Positions 7,687 to 15,961 of a stretch of 36,277 bases of DNA are shown piece after piece. How positions within the stretch are numbered: the first letter of the stretch is position 1; each line of letters opens with the position of its first letter. Source of the stretch: Acidimicrobiaceae bacterium. Its GTDB lineage: Bacteria > Actinomycetota > Acidimicrobiia > Acidimicrobiales > RAAP-2. The stretch spans positions 1 to 36,277 of the forward strand of contig PLNQ01000139.1 of assembly GCA_003141815.1 (NCBI GenBank), read 5' to 3'. A program made the position numbers and the translations under genes. The notes beneath the pieces are model-generated. The model did no database searches. It was given only the letters and a program-made list of their open reading frames with translations, and was not told where the DNA came from.

Positions 7687-8732
7687 TAAACACAGAAGAA
7701 CTCAGCACCATTGACCAAGCCGGTAACGGTGTGACGACCGCCAGGGGACCTGAAAGCCCCTGGCGGTCGTCACTACGCCAACTTCGTAGAAATAAGGCGG
7801 CCATGGCTGCCTTCGGGCTTCTCGTTTTCATCGTGACGGTGTGCTTGTTGGCCCCGGTCTACGCACACAACATTGCCCACGAAAATCCCTTCACTTCGAA
7901 CCTGAACGGCACCCTCCGACTAGGTCACAAGACCGTCAACGTTCTGCAGGCCAACACCCAGGGCCTCGGACTTGGCGTCACGCCCATCGGCCCCACCTGG
8001 CACTTCTCGACGTACTTCCTGGGCGCCGACGCCCAAGGTCGCGACGTCTTCGCCCGGCTGCTCTACGGCGGACGCACCAGTCTGTACATCGGCTTCACCT
8101 CGGCCATGATCTGCTGCGTCATCGCTGCCCTGCTCGGACTCATCTCGGGCTACTTCGGCGGTGCGATCGACTGGCTGATTTCTCGACTGTTCGACATCGT
8201 GTGGGCTTTTCCCGTTTATCTGCTCGCGATCTCGTTGTCGGTGGTGCTCCTCACGAATGGCATCAACATCGTCTTCATCCATCTCCAAGCTGGCTCGCTC
8301 TTCCTGCCGATCCTCATCATCGCCGCCGTCTACGTGCCCTACGTTGGTCGACCGGTCCGAGGCCTCGTGTTGTCGCTGAAGGAGCGCGAGTTCATCCAAG
8401 CCGCCATCGGCGCAGGCGCCTCGGACTGGCACATCTTGCGTAAGGAGATCCTGCCCAACGTGATGCCCAGCATCATTGTCTTCTTCCCACTCATGGTGGC
8501 CTTTGACATGCTCACGGAATCGGCGCTTTCCTTTCTCTCCATCGGCGTCCAACCACCGGCGGCCAGTTGGGGCACCATCATCAACGACGGACTCGACCTG
8601 CTCTACACCCGACCGTGGGTGGCGATGGCGCCGGGAATCATGATCGTGATCACTGCGGGCGCGCTCAACGTACTGGGCGACGGCTTCCGAGACGCCTTTG
8701 ACCCCAAGGCCAAACTGCGCGGTTCAATCTAA
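7674..8732 (+). CDS. Peptide ABC transporter permease, DppC type
   Basis: A 352-aa inner-membrane permease of the DppC/OppC type. The N-terminal OppC_N region has the usual SPWRSSLRQLRRNKAA before the first membrane helix (about residues 43-65). The coupling motif is visible as AAIGAGASDWHIL, followed by PLMVAFDMLTESALSFLSIG. About six membrane helices are present. The start chosen is TTG 7674, which follows GTGGA and overlaps the binding-protein gene. An ATG at 7803 would omit the conserved RRNK segment. A perfect 17-bp hairpin lies in codons about 20-34. DppC precedes DppB here, the reverse of the E. coli order. Confidence 0.88.
   Translation: MGEVVNTEELSTIDQAGNGVTTARGPESPWRSSLRQLRRNKAAMAAFGLLVFIVTVCLLAPVYAHNIAHENPFTSNLNGTLRLGHKTVNVLQANTQGLGLGVTPIGPTWHFSTYFLGADAQGRDVFARLLYGGRTSLYIGFTSAMICCVIAALLGLISGYFGGAIDWLISRLFDIVWAFPVYLLAISLSVVLLTNGINIVFIHLQAGSLFLPILIIAAVYVPYVGRPVRGLVLSLKEREFIQAAIGAGASDWHILRKEILPNVMPSIIVFFPLMVAFDMLTESALSFLSIGVQPPAASWGTIINDGLDLLYTRPWVAMAPGIMIVITAGALNVLGDGFRDAFDPKAKLRGSI
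7731..7773 (+). promoter_or_regulatory. Perfect 17-bp hairpin at the start of dppC
   Basis: GTGACGACCGCCAGGGG (7731-7747) and its exact reverse complement (7757-7773) flank a 9-nt loop. It lies 45 nt after the binding-protein stop codon and inside the first codons of the permease gene. Such a stable structure would impede both RNA decay from the 3' side and ribosomes or polymerase entering the permease genes. It would fit the common need for more binding protein than permease. The structure is seen directly; the role is inference. Confidence 0.6.
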
Positions 8733-9701
8733 ATGTTCTATTTCATAGTTCGCCGATTCGCCTCGGCCGTCTTGGTCCTCTTCACCATCAGCGTGACGGT
8801 CTTTCTCATCTTTTTCGCCACGCCCGGCGTCGATCCGGCCGCGCGCATCGCCGGACGCAGCGCGTCGGCGCAAGTGCTCGCGCAAGTGGCGAAAGAGTTC
8901 GGGCTCAATCGGCCACTGCCCATCCGCTACCTCTTGATGATGGATCACCTCTTCATCAAACAAGACCTCACGTCCTACGTGAACGTTGGCGAGCGCGTGG
9001 TGCCCCAGATCACCCAGGCCGCGCCGGTCACCCTCTCACTCATCTTCGGCGCCGCCGTGATCTGGTTAATCGTGGGTGTCCTGGGCGGCGTCGTTGCCGC
9101 GGCGAACCAGGGAAAACTCATCGACCCAGTCATCATGTTCGTAGGCATCGCCGCGGTGTCCGTGCCCGCCTACTGGCTCGGCCAAGTGATGAACCTTTTG
9201 ACCCAGGGCACGTTCCACTCGTCGATCTTCGCCTGGGTGCCGCCCCCGGGCTACGTCTCGTTCACGACCAGTCTCTCCCAGTGGTTCCTCCATCTCCTCT
9301 TCCCCTGGTTCACGCTGGCCGCCCTCTACGCGGGGATCTACGCGCGCGTCCTGCGCGCCGAACTCGTGAACGCACTCAATGAGGACTACATCCGCACGGC
9401 ACGAGCCAAGGGTCTCTCCGAGCGTCGTATCCTTTTCCGTCACGCCCTGCGCTGTTCGTTGATCTCAATCGTCTCGCTGTTCGGACTGGACTTTGGTGCG
9501 CTCATCGGGGGAGCCGCGCTCCTCACCGAAGTCGTCTTCGGACTTCCCGGCGTCGGCTATCTGACGTACGTCTCGCTGCAGAGTTTGGACCTTCCGATGA
9601 TCATGGGGTGCGTCATGTATGGCGCCTTCTTCATCGTCCTCGCGAACGCCGTCGTGGACGTGCTCTACGCCTACTTGGATCCGAGGGTGCGCCTTGCCTG
9701 A
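8733..9701 (+). CDS. Peptide ABC transporter permease, DppB type
   Basis: A 322-aa permease of the DppB/OppB type, partner of the DppC-type subunit. It begins MFYFIVRRFASAVLVLFTISVTVF, the typical N-terminal helix with R-R in front. It then shows FATPGVDPA, FGLNRPLPIRYL and the coupling region DYIRTARAKGLSERRILFRHAL. The ATG directly follows the dppC stop codon with no gap, so translation is probably coupled. Its end overlaps the start of the following ATPase gene. About six membrane segments and a normal family length support the call. Confidence 0.92.
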   Translation: MFYFIVRRFASAVLVLFTISVTVFLIFFATPGVDPAARIAGRSASAQVLAQVAKEFGLNRPLPIRYLLMMDHLFIKQDLTSYVNVGERVVPQITQAAPVTLSLIFGAAVIWLIVGVLGGVVAAANQGKLIDPVIMFVGIAAVSVPAYWLGQVMNLLTQGTFHSSIFAWVPPPGYVSFTTSLSQWFLHLLFPWFTLAALYAGIYARVLRAELVNALNEDYIRTARAKGLSERRILFRHALRCSLISIVSLFGLDFGALIGGAALLTEVVFGLPGVGYLTYVSLQSLDLPMIMGCVMYGAFFIVLANAVVDVLYAYLDPRVRLA

Positions 9702-10710
9702 GTTGAACACCGAACGAGTGCCTGTCTTGAGCGTTCGTGACCTGAAGGTCTCCTTCGCCACACGCCAAGGCGTCCTTCGCGCGGTCGACGGACTCTCTTT
9801 CGACGTGGGACAAAAGGAGATTGTCGGCATCGTCGGTGAGTCGGGATCGGGCAAGAGCGTCGCCATTTACTCGATGCTCGGGCTCGTGCGAGAGAAGAAC
9901 GTGACCGTCACCGGCAGTGTGCTCTTCGACGGCCGCGAGATCCTTGGACTGAGCGACAAAGAGCTCCAGCCGATCCGCGGGGGCTCGATTGGCATGATCT
10001 TTCAAGATCCCATGACCGCGCTGACGCCGGTCTACACGGTGGGCTGGCAGCTCGTCGAACAGATCCGCCAACACCTTCACCTAACCAAGGCCGCCGCGCG
10101 CCAGCGCGCCATCGAACTGCTCGGCCAAGTAGGCATCCCCGATCCCAAGTCCCGTGTGGATCGCTACCCCCACGAGTTCTCGGGTGGCATGCGTCAACGC
10201 GTCGTCATCGCGATGGCCCTGTCGTGCAACCCGCGACTCTTAATCGCCGACGAACCCACGACGGCCCTCGACGTCACCACCCAAGCCCAGATCCTCGACC
10301 TGATGTTGAAACTGCAGGACACCTACGACTCCTCCATCATCATCATCACGCACGACATGGGCGTCATCGCCGAGATGGCGCATCGTGTCGTCGTGATGTA
10401 CGCCGGACGGCCCGTCGAGATCGCGCCCGAACTTGAGCTCATTCGCCACCCGCGTCACCCCTACACCTGGGGATTGCTCGACGCCGTGCCGCGCCTGGAC
10501 ACGAAGAACGAGCGCCTGCGCACCATTCGCGGCAACGCGGTATCGCCGCTCAACTTACCGCCGGGCTGCGCGTTCGCACCGCGCTGCGACTACGTGATGG
10601 ATAAGTGCGCGGAGCGCCCACCCCTCGATGGTGAGGCCGGACACGTCGACGCCTGTTGGTTGAGTGAAGCCCAACGCGTCTCGATTCGTGGCACCGAGGT
10701 ACGCTCGTGA
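9694..10710 (+). CDS. Peptide ABC transporter ATP-binding protein, DppD type
   Basis: A 338-aa ATPase powering the peptide importer. It contains Walker A GESGSGKSV near residue 47, the signature EFSGGMRQR, and Walker B LLIADEPTTALDVT. The oligopeptide-type C-terminal extension has the Cys-rich segment GCAFAPRCDYVMDKC, a site that binds an iron-sulfur cluster in some studied homologues. The TTG at 9694 is chosen because GAGGGTG precedes it at normal distance and it overlaps the dppB stop; a longer reading upstream would run through dppB. Its stop overlaps the GTG of the next ATPase by 4 nt. Confidence 0.92.
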   Translation: MPELNTERVPVLSVRDLKVSFATRQGVLRAVDGLSFDVGQKEIVGIVGESGSGKSVAIYSMLGLVREKNVTVTGSVLFDGREILGLSDKELQPIRGGSIGMIFQDPMTALTPVYTVGWQLVEQIRQHLHLTKAAARQRAIELLGQVGIPDPKSRVDRYPHEFSGGMRQRVVIAMALSCNPRLLIADEPTTALDVTTQAQILDLMLKLQDTYDSSIIIITHDMGVIAEMAHRVVVMYAGRPVEIAPELELIRHPRHPYTWGLLDAVPRLDTKNERLRTIRGNAVSPLNLPPGCAFAPRCDYVMDKCAERPPLDGEAGHVDACWLSEAQRVSIRGTEVRS

Positions 10711-11717
10711 CCGACGACGTCGTCCTAAAGGCCACCGACGTCGTGAAGACGTTCTCCTCGCGGGGAAAGAAATTGGGCACGCGAGTCGTCGCGCACGCGG
10801 TCAACGGCGTCTCACTCGAAGTGAAGCGCGGCGAGACGCTCGGCATCGTGGGTGAATCGGGGTGTGGAAAGTCGACGCTCGCGCGCTGTCTCGTCCAACT
10901 CTCGCCCGTGACGTCGGGATCGGTGATCTTTGAAGGTACCGACCTCACAGGGCTCTCGAGGCGCCGACTACGTCCCTTTCGACGCAAGTTCCAACTGGTC
11001 TTCCAAGACCCCTACGCGTCGCTCAATCCGCGTCGCACGGTAGGCGACATCGTCGCCGAGCCCATGCGGATCAATCATCTGGGCAGTTCGAGTGAGATCG
11101 ACGCGCGCGTGCGCGAACTCTTCACGACCGTGGGTTTAGACGCGGCCGCGATAAATCGCTACCCCCACGAGTTTTCGGGCGGCCAACGCCAACGCATCGG
11201 CATCGCGCGGTCGCTCTCACTCAATCCCACGTTGGTCATCGCCGACGAACCGGTGAGCGCTCTCGACGTCTCGATCCAAGCTCAGGTGCTCAACCTCATG
11301 GCTGACCTCCAGCAAGAGTTCAACCTCACCTACGTCTTCATCGCCCACGACCTCGGCGTCGTGCGACACGTCTCGAACCGAGTGGGTGTCATGTACCTCG
11401 GTGAGTTCGTCGAATTCGGCGACGCCGGTTCGCTCTACGAGACCCCGTTACACCCGTACACCGAAGCGCTCTTGTCCGTCGTTCCCGAGTTGAACGACAC
11501 CGACGCACCACGCCGTGAACGCATCATCATTGCGGGCGACGTGCCGGACCCCGCGGACCGACCGAGTGGTTGCCCCTTCCATCCGCGTTGCCCCGTCGCG
11601 ACCGACCTCTGTCGAGTGGAAAAACCCGAGTTGTTGACCATCGTCCCCGGTCGTCAAGTGGCGTGTCACTACCCACGCAACCTCGACGCGGTCAACGCCA
11701 CCAGCACGACTACGTGA
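10707..11717 (+). CDS. Peptide ABC transporter ATP-binding protein, DppF type
   Basis: The second ATPase of the heterodimer, 336 aa. Walker A is GESGCGKST near residue 48, the signature is EFSGGQRQRIGIARSL, and Walker B is LVIADEPVSALDVS. The C-terminal extension carries GCPFHPRCPVATDLC, again a four-Cys arrangement. The GTG start overlaps the preceding stop as GTGA. This is the last gene of the run of five transporter genes; the next gene is convergent. The short gap to that gene has an imperfect GC-rich inverted repeat (11729-11744) without a U-tract. Confidence 0.93.
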   Translation: MTDDVVLKATDVVKTFSSRGKKLGTRVVAHAVNGVSLEVKRGETLGIVGESGCGKSTLARCLVQLSPVTSGSVIFEGTDLTGLSRRRLRPFRRKFQLVFQDPYASLNPRRTVGDIVAEPMRINHLGSSSEIDARVRELFTTVGLDAAAINRYPHEFSGGQRQRIGIARSLSLNPTLVIADEPVSALDVSIQAQVLNLMADLQQEFNLTYVFIAHDLGVVRHVSNRVGVMYLGEFVEFGDAGSLYETPLHPYTEALLSVVPELNDTDAPRRERIIIAGDVPDPADRPSGCPFHPRCPVATDLCRVEKPELLTIVPGRQVACHYPRNLDAVNATSTTT

Positions 11718-11748
11718 GTTCGAATCGGCGCTGACGCGTCGGCGGCGT

Positions 11749-12684
11749 TCACTCACCAGACTTAGACATCCACTCCGCAACGTCGTCTCGTCGCGGTCCG
11801 GTTGCCGGACCGAATTTACTGATCGCCATTGCGGCGGCGGCGTTCGCCCATCGGGCGGCGGCAAGGGGGTCGTGACCACTGGCGAGCTCGGCGACGAAGA
11901 CACCGTTATGAACGTCGCCGGCACCGTTGGTGTCGACCACCGTCGTCGTGAATCCTGGAACGACGACCGCGTCGCGATGATTGAGAGCCACGGCACAACC
12001 CTCCGCGCCGCTTCGAACGAGTACGTCGAGAGTGTCATTTCGCGTCGCCAGTGACGTCGCCGCCTCGGCCGCGTCATCGCGGCCGGTGAGTGTCGTCGCT
12101 TCGGCCACGTTGCACAGCAGCCAGTTCGCGCGCGCGATCATCGTTTCGAGGTTCGACTTTGGAATGTCGACCATTCGTGTCGCGGGGTCAAAGAACACCG
12201 TCACTTCCAATGGGAGGCGAGCGATCCACGCCAGAACCAGGGCGCCGAGTTCGGGATACATGACGTTGTACCCGGACACCAAAACGTAGTCGCGCGCTCG
12301 CACCCCAAGCGCGTCGAGGTCGTTCGCGCGAAGCGTGGCTTCGGCGCCGGGCGACGTGACAAACGTGCGCTCACCGTCTGGCTCGAGGAGCACGACGCAG
12401 ATCCCCGTGTCGAGGTCTACGTTTCGTGCGATGGGCGCCAGGATGCGTTCGCGTTCGAGCGTCGTGGTCGCGAGTTCGGAGAAGGGACCCGCGCCCAATC
12501 GGCCCGCGTACGTGACGGGCATGTGGTGTCGAGCAGCGGCACTCATGGCGTTAAATCCCCCGCCAGTCGTGACGAGTTTTTCGCTCGCGAGCGCGTCGCC
12601 CGCACGTTGTGGTAGCGCCGAAATCTTTAGCACCACGTCAATCAAGACAGTGTCGAGACAAAAAAGTCGCGGCGCGTCGCTCAT
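11749..12684 (-). CDS. PfkB family carbohydrate kinase
   Basis: A 311-aa cytosolic sugar or nucleoside kinase of the ribokinase/PfkB family. The N-terminal substrate region has GGGFNAMSAAARH and GRLGAGPF. The C-terminal signature is VVDTNGAGDVHNG, in which the Asp of GAGD is the catalytic base and the Gly-Ala-Gly loop is the anion hole. The order and length match ribokinases; the sugar cannot be read from sequence. The ATG at 12684 has no clear Shine-Dalgarno. A weak TAGGGT 8 nt upstream suggests a leaderless start. It is divergent from the NCS1 transporter gene, which may hint at nucleoside use. Confidence 0.85.
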   Translation of the reverse strand: MSDAPRLFCLDTVLIDVVLKISALPQRAGDALASEKLVTTGGGFNAMSAAARHHMPVTYAGRLGAGPFSELATTTLERERILAPIARNVDLDTGICVVLLEPDGERTFVTSPGAEATLRANDLDALGVRARDYVLVSGYNVMYPELGALVLAWIARLPLEVTVFFDPATRMVDIPKSNLETMIARANWLLCNVAEATTLTGRDDAAEAATSLATRNDTLDVLVRSGAEGCAVALNHRDAVVVPGFTTTVVDTNGAGDVHNGVFVAELASGHDPLAAARWANAAAAMAISKFGPATGPRRDDVAEWMSKSGE

Positions 12685-12812
12685 AGACCAACACCCTAGT
12701 GAGCAGGTCGTGAAACTTCTAACGAACGATCGGGCGCTGGGCCGTCGTGCAATTGCTGATCACTGCGTACAATCGATGCCAGCGAAGCACAAGGCTGTCG
12801 CGAGGAGGAACC

Positions 12813-14282
12813 GTGAGCGACGATGTAGCTGAGCGACTAGGCACTGGATCTTCCGGCGTCCTACGAATCGAAGAAAACGGCATCAACGTCATCGCCGAGA
12901 ACGAGCGAAAGGGCCATCCCCGAGACCTCTTCTGGCCCTGGTTCGGCGCGAACGTCTCGGTCCTCGGCTTGGGATACGGCGCGTACGTGTTGAACTTCGG
13001 CATCTCCTTCGCCCAGGCCCTCATCGTGGGCGTGATCGGAACGGTCTTTAGCTTCTTGCTCTGTGGCATTATCGCCACCGCCGGCAAGCGGGGCTCGGCA
13101 CCCACCATGGTGCTCTCGCGCGCGGCCTACGGCGTGCGCGGGAACCGCCTCCCGTCAGCCATCTCGTGGTTGCTCTGTGTCGGTTGGGAGACCGCCCTGA
13201 GCGTTATTGCCGTCCTCGCCACGAATACCGTCTTCGTTCGCCTCGGATGGGGCGGGGGCGACGGTCTGAAGATCGTGGCGATGCTCGTCATCGCCGCACT
13301 GATCATCGGTGGCGGCGTGATGGGCTTTGACATGATCATGCGCATGCAGGTGATCATCACCGTCGTGACCGGCATCCTGACAATCCTCTTCATCGGCCTC
13401 ACGGCGAAGCACATAAGTTGGCACGTCGTAAGCCACGTTCACAGTGGCTCATTCCAACTGACCATCGGCGCGCTGGTCTTCGTCATGACGGGATTCGGAC
13501 TCGGTTGGGTGAACGTGGCGGCGGACTATTCGCGCTACCTGCCGCGCACTGCCTCGTCACGCGGCGTGGTCTGGTGGACCACCCTCGGCTCCTCCTTGGC
13601 GCCTCTCATCCTCATCGGTTTCGGACTTCTTTTGGCGGGATCGTCGTCGTCACTGCGCAGTGCCGTTGGCAATGACCCCGTAGGGGCATTGGCGAACTTG
13701 TTGCCCACCTGGTTCCTCGTGCCCTACGTCATCGTGGCCATACTTGGACTGGTTGGCGGTGCCGTGCTGGACATCTACTCCTCGGGTCTCGCGCTGTTGT
13801 CGGCGGGACTCAAGATCCCCCGCTACGCCGCGGCGGGCGTGGACGGCGTGATCATGTTGATCGGAACGATCTACATAGTCTTCGATAAGCAGAACTTCCT
13901 CTACCAGTTCGAAGGCTTCCTCATCACGGTGGGCGTCTTGATCGCTGCGTGGTGCGGCGTCTTCTTGGGTGACCTCTTGTTGCGCAAGAAGAACTACGTC
14001 GAGCGCGATCTCTTCCAGTCGTCGGGTCGATACGGTGACCTGCGCCTCGTGCCCATCGCGACCACCGTCGTGTCGAGCTTCCTCGGCTGGGGACTCGTCA
14101 CGAACACCTACGCCTCTTGGCTCACGTGGCAGGGCTACTTGCTAAAGCCCTTCGGTCTCGGGGGCAAGACGGGTCACTGGGCCGGCGCCAACTTGGGTGT
14201 GCTCGTCGCCCTGGCCCTAAGTTTCGTACTCACCATTCTCTTCACGCGAGGCGACGTCGTGAGAGAAGAGGCCCTGGCCTAG
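12813..14282 (+). CDS. NCS1 family nucleobase:cation symporter
   Basis: A 489-aa membrane transporter of the NCS1 family (cytosine, purine, allantoin or hydantoin permeases). The GTG at 12813 is preceded by GAGGAGGAACC and chosen over an upstream ATG at 12747. About twelve hydrophobic segments are visible. The family hallmark FGLGWVNVAADYSRYLPR, the helix 6 region, is present, as is DLFWPWFGANVSVLGLGYG at helix 1. TACAAT at 12768-12773 could be the -10, with a poor -35. The substrate cannot be assigned. A hydantoinase operon 12 kb away makes a pyrimidine, dihydropyrimidine or hydantoin ligand worth considering, but this is inference. Confidence 0.88.
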   Translation: MSDDVAERLGTGSSGVLRIEENGINVIAENERKGHPRDLFWPWFGANVSVLGLGYGAYVLNFGISFAQALIVGVIGTVFSFLLCGIIATAGKRGSAPTMVLSRAAYGVRGNRLPSAISWLLCVGWETALSVIAVLATNTVFVRLGWGGGDGLKIVAMLVIAALIIGGGVMGFDMIMRMQVIITVVTGILTILFIGLTAKHISWHVVSHVHSGSFQLTIGALVFVMTGFGLGWVNVAADYSRYLPRTASSRGVVWWTTLGSSLAPLILIGFGLLLAGSSSSLRSAVGNDPVGALANLLPTWFLVPYVIVAILGLVGGAVLDIYSSGLALLSAGLKIPRYAAAGVDGVIMLIGTIYIVFDKQNFLYQFEGFLITVGVLIAAWCGVFLGDLLLRKKNYVERDLFQSSGRYGDLRLVPIATTVVSSFLGWGLVTNTYASWLTWQGYLLKPFGLGGKTGHWAGANLGVLVALALSFVLTILFTRGDVVREEALA

Positions 14283-14284
14283 CG

Positions 14285-14316
14285 CTCGACGTCGAGGCCG
14301 TCGCCGCTAGCGACGG
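14285..14316. terminator. Convergent-gene hairpin
   Basis: Between the stop codons of two convergent genes lie a 12-bp palindrome, CTCGACGTCGAG (14285-14296), and a perfect 7-bp stem, CCGTCGC / GCGACGG (14298-14316), with a 5-nt loop. There is no strong U-tract on either strand. A bidirectional terminator is the likely role. Confidence 0.4.
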
Positions 14317-14317
14317 T

Positions 14318-14557
14318 CTAGGACTTCTTGGTGATGAGATCGAAGCCCCACCACAGGGCCCACGCGAGCACGCCCGTCATCACGACGGCGAGGACGACAC
14401 CGAGGATTCGAATGAGGAGTCGTCGACCAGTATCACGGGCGAACGAAAGTGCGACGAGTCCGATTGAGAACGCGACGACGACGCCCACGCCCGCTAGGAC
14501 GGCCACGAGGACCACGTGGCCCAGCAGCGACCAGTCGACGAGAGAAGTGGCGATCAC
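14318..14557 (-). CDS. Small two-helix membrane protein downstream of PiT
   Basis: A 79-aa protein with two hydrophobic segments, about residues 12-38 and 47-71, joined by a short basic loop (RDTGRR) and ending in KKS. It lies 24 nt after the PiT transporter gene on the same strand, so it is likely cotranscribed. Small membrane proteins of this kind often follow actinobacterial PiT genes, so it may be a partner or modulator of phosphate uptake. I do not recognise a named family. Confidence 0.6.
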   Translation of the reverse strand: MIATSLVDWSLLGHVVLVAVLAGVGVVVAFSIGLVALSFARDTGRRLLIRILGVVLAVVMTGVLAWALWWGFDLITKKS

Positions 14558-14581
14558 GTGGTGACGAAACGTCGGGTGGGC

Positions 14582-15733
14582 TTACGCCGCGACGACGGTA
14601 GCGGCTTCGGGTGGCGCGAGCGACTCGCCCCAGAGGTCGTTCACGTTCGTAGCGTTGATCGCGTGACGACGTGAACGTCGCACCAACAACGTGACGTACG
14701 CCGCAGCGACGATTGCCAACACTGCGACACCATACGTTCCGCCGATGAGGTGGGCGACGTAGTACGAGAAGGCGCCGAAGAGTCCGGCCGCCGGCAAGGT
14801 AATGACCCACGCCATGGCGACGTCAGCGACGAGTCGCCAGCGAACGGGCTGCTGGGGCGTCGCGGCGCCGACGCCAATGATTGAACCGGTGGCGACGTGC
14901 GTCGTTGATAGCGGCAGGCCCAAGTGCGACGACGTCAAGATCACGGCTGACGAGGCAATCTGCGCGGCAAATCCCTGTTGGGGCGTCAAGTGAGTGAAGC
15001 CGTGACCCATGGTGCGAATGATGCGCCACCCGCCAAAGAACGTGCCCATCGCGATGGCGACGGCGCAACAGACGACGACCCACGCGGGAGTGGAGGAGTT
15101 CGACGCGATCGTGCCGTTTGCGATCAGGGCCAGCGTGACGACGCCCATGGTCTTTTGTGCGTCATTGGTGCCGTGCGCGATGGAGAGCAGCGACGATGAG
15201 CCGATCTGTCCCACGCGAAAGCCCCACGTCGAGGTGTCGTGGTCGACCTTCGCCGTGAGACGTCTCGCGGCGAAGACGGCGACACCGGCGGCGACAAGAG
15301 CCACGAGCGGTGCCAGACCCGCTGGAATGATGACCTTCGAGATCAGACCACCCCACAGCACCGCGTGGCCGCCGGCGAGTACCACCATCGCACCAATGAC
15401 CCCGCCGATCAACGCGTGACTCGAACTTGAGGGAATGGCGAAGTACCACGTGGTTACGTTCCACGCGATGGCGCCGATGAGTCCCGCGAAGATCACTGGC
15501 AACGTCACGAGATTCTGTGCGACGAGGGCACTGGCGATGGTCGCGGCAACTTTGAGCGAAAGGAACGCTCCCACGAGGTTGAAGAGAGAGCTGAGCGCCA
15601 CGGCCGTTCGTGGCTTCAACGCCCCCGTCGCGATGGTCGGCGCGATGGCGTTGGCCGTGTCGTGGAAGCCATTCGTGAAGTCAAAGGCGAGCGCGACCGT
15701 CACGACGATAGCCAGTAGAAGCGTGTTGTGCAT
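14582..15733 (-). CDS. pit: PiT family inorganic phosphate transporter
   Basis: A 383-aa low-affinity phosphate (metal-phosphate/H+) symporter in the membrane. Both PiT signature repeats are visible: the N-terminal GFHDTANAIAPTIATGALKP near residue 22, and IAHGTNDAQKTMGVVTLAL in the second half. About ten hydrophobic segments surround a central loop. GGAGG lies only one base before the ATG at 15733, an unusually short spacing, but the N-terminus fits the family. The 228-nt gap to the divergent pfkA gene has no clear hairpin. It complements the high-affinity Pst system at the left edge. Confidence 0.92.
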   Translation of the reverse strand: MHNTLLLAIVVTVALAFDFTNGFHDTANAIAPTIATGALKPRTAVALSSLFNLVGAFLSLKVAATIASALVAQNLVTLPVIFAGLIGAIAWNVTTWYFAIPSSSSHALIGGVIGAMVVLAGGHAVLWGGLISKVIIPAGLAPLVALVAAGVAVFAARRLTAKVDHDTSTWGFRVGQIGSSSLLSIAHGTNDAQKTMGVVTLALIANGTIASNSSTPAWVVVCCAVAIAMGTFFGGWRIIRTMGHGFTHLTPQQGFAAQIASSAVILTSSHLGLPLSTTHVATGSIIGVGAATPQQPVRWRLVADVAMAWVITLPAAGLFGAFSYYVAHLIGGTYGVAVLAIVAAAYVTLLVRRSRRHAINATNVNDLWGESLAPPEAATVVAA

Positions 15734-15961
15734 GCCTCCGTCCTAGCAAAGGAACTTTCGACTTCAACAGGAAATATCCCTAATGCGCACACATTTGTCA
15801 CAGATTTAACCTTCGGATTACCCAGTTGGCGCTGACGTAAATTTCGCCGTGGCGAAGTGGAGTTCATGACTCTGTCCACGTCGCCATCGTTTCGAGTTGC
15901 CTTCCCCGAAGCGGACTTCCCCACGCTCCTAGACTGGCGTCGGGTCTGGTGAGGGAGCTTC

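Noticed and set aside
11729-11744. GC-rich inverted repeat after dppF as a terminator
   Set aside because: Loop is too small for a full stem and there is no U-tract; mentioned only within the dppF entry.
15794-15822. Three TTTAACC-like units at 11-bp spacing upstream of pit
   Set aside because: Matches to the PHO box are poor (3-5 of 7) and the orientation points toward pfkA, not pit.
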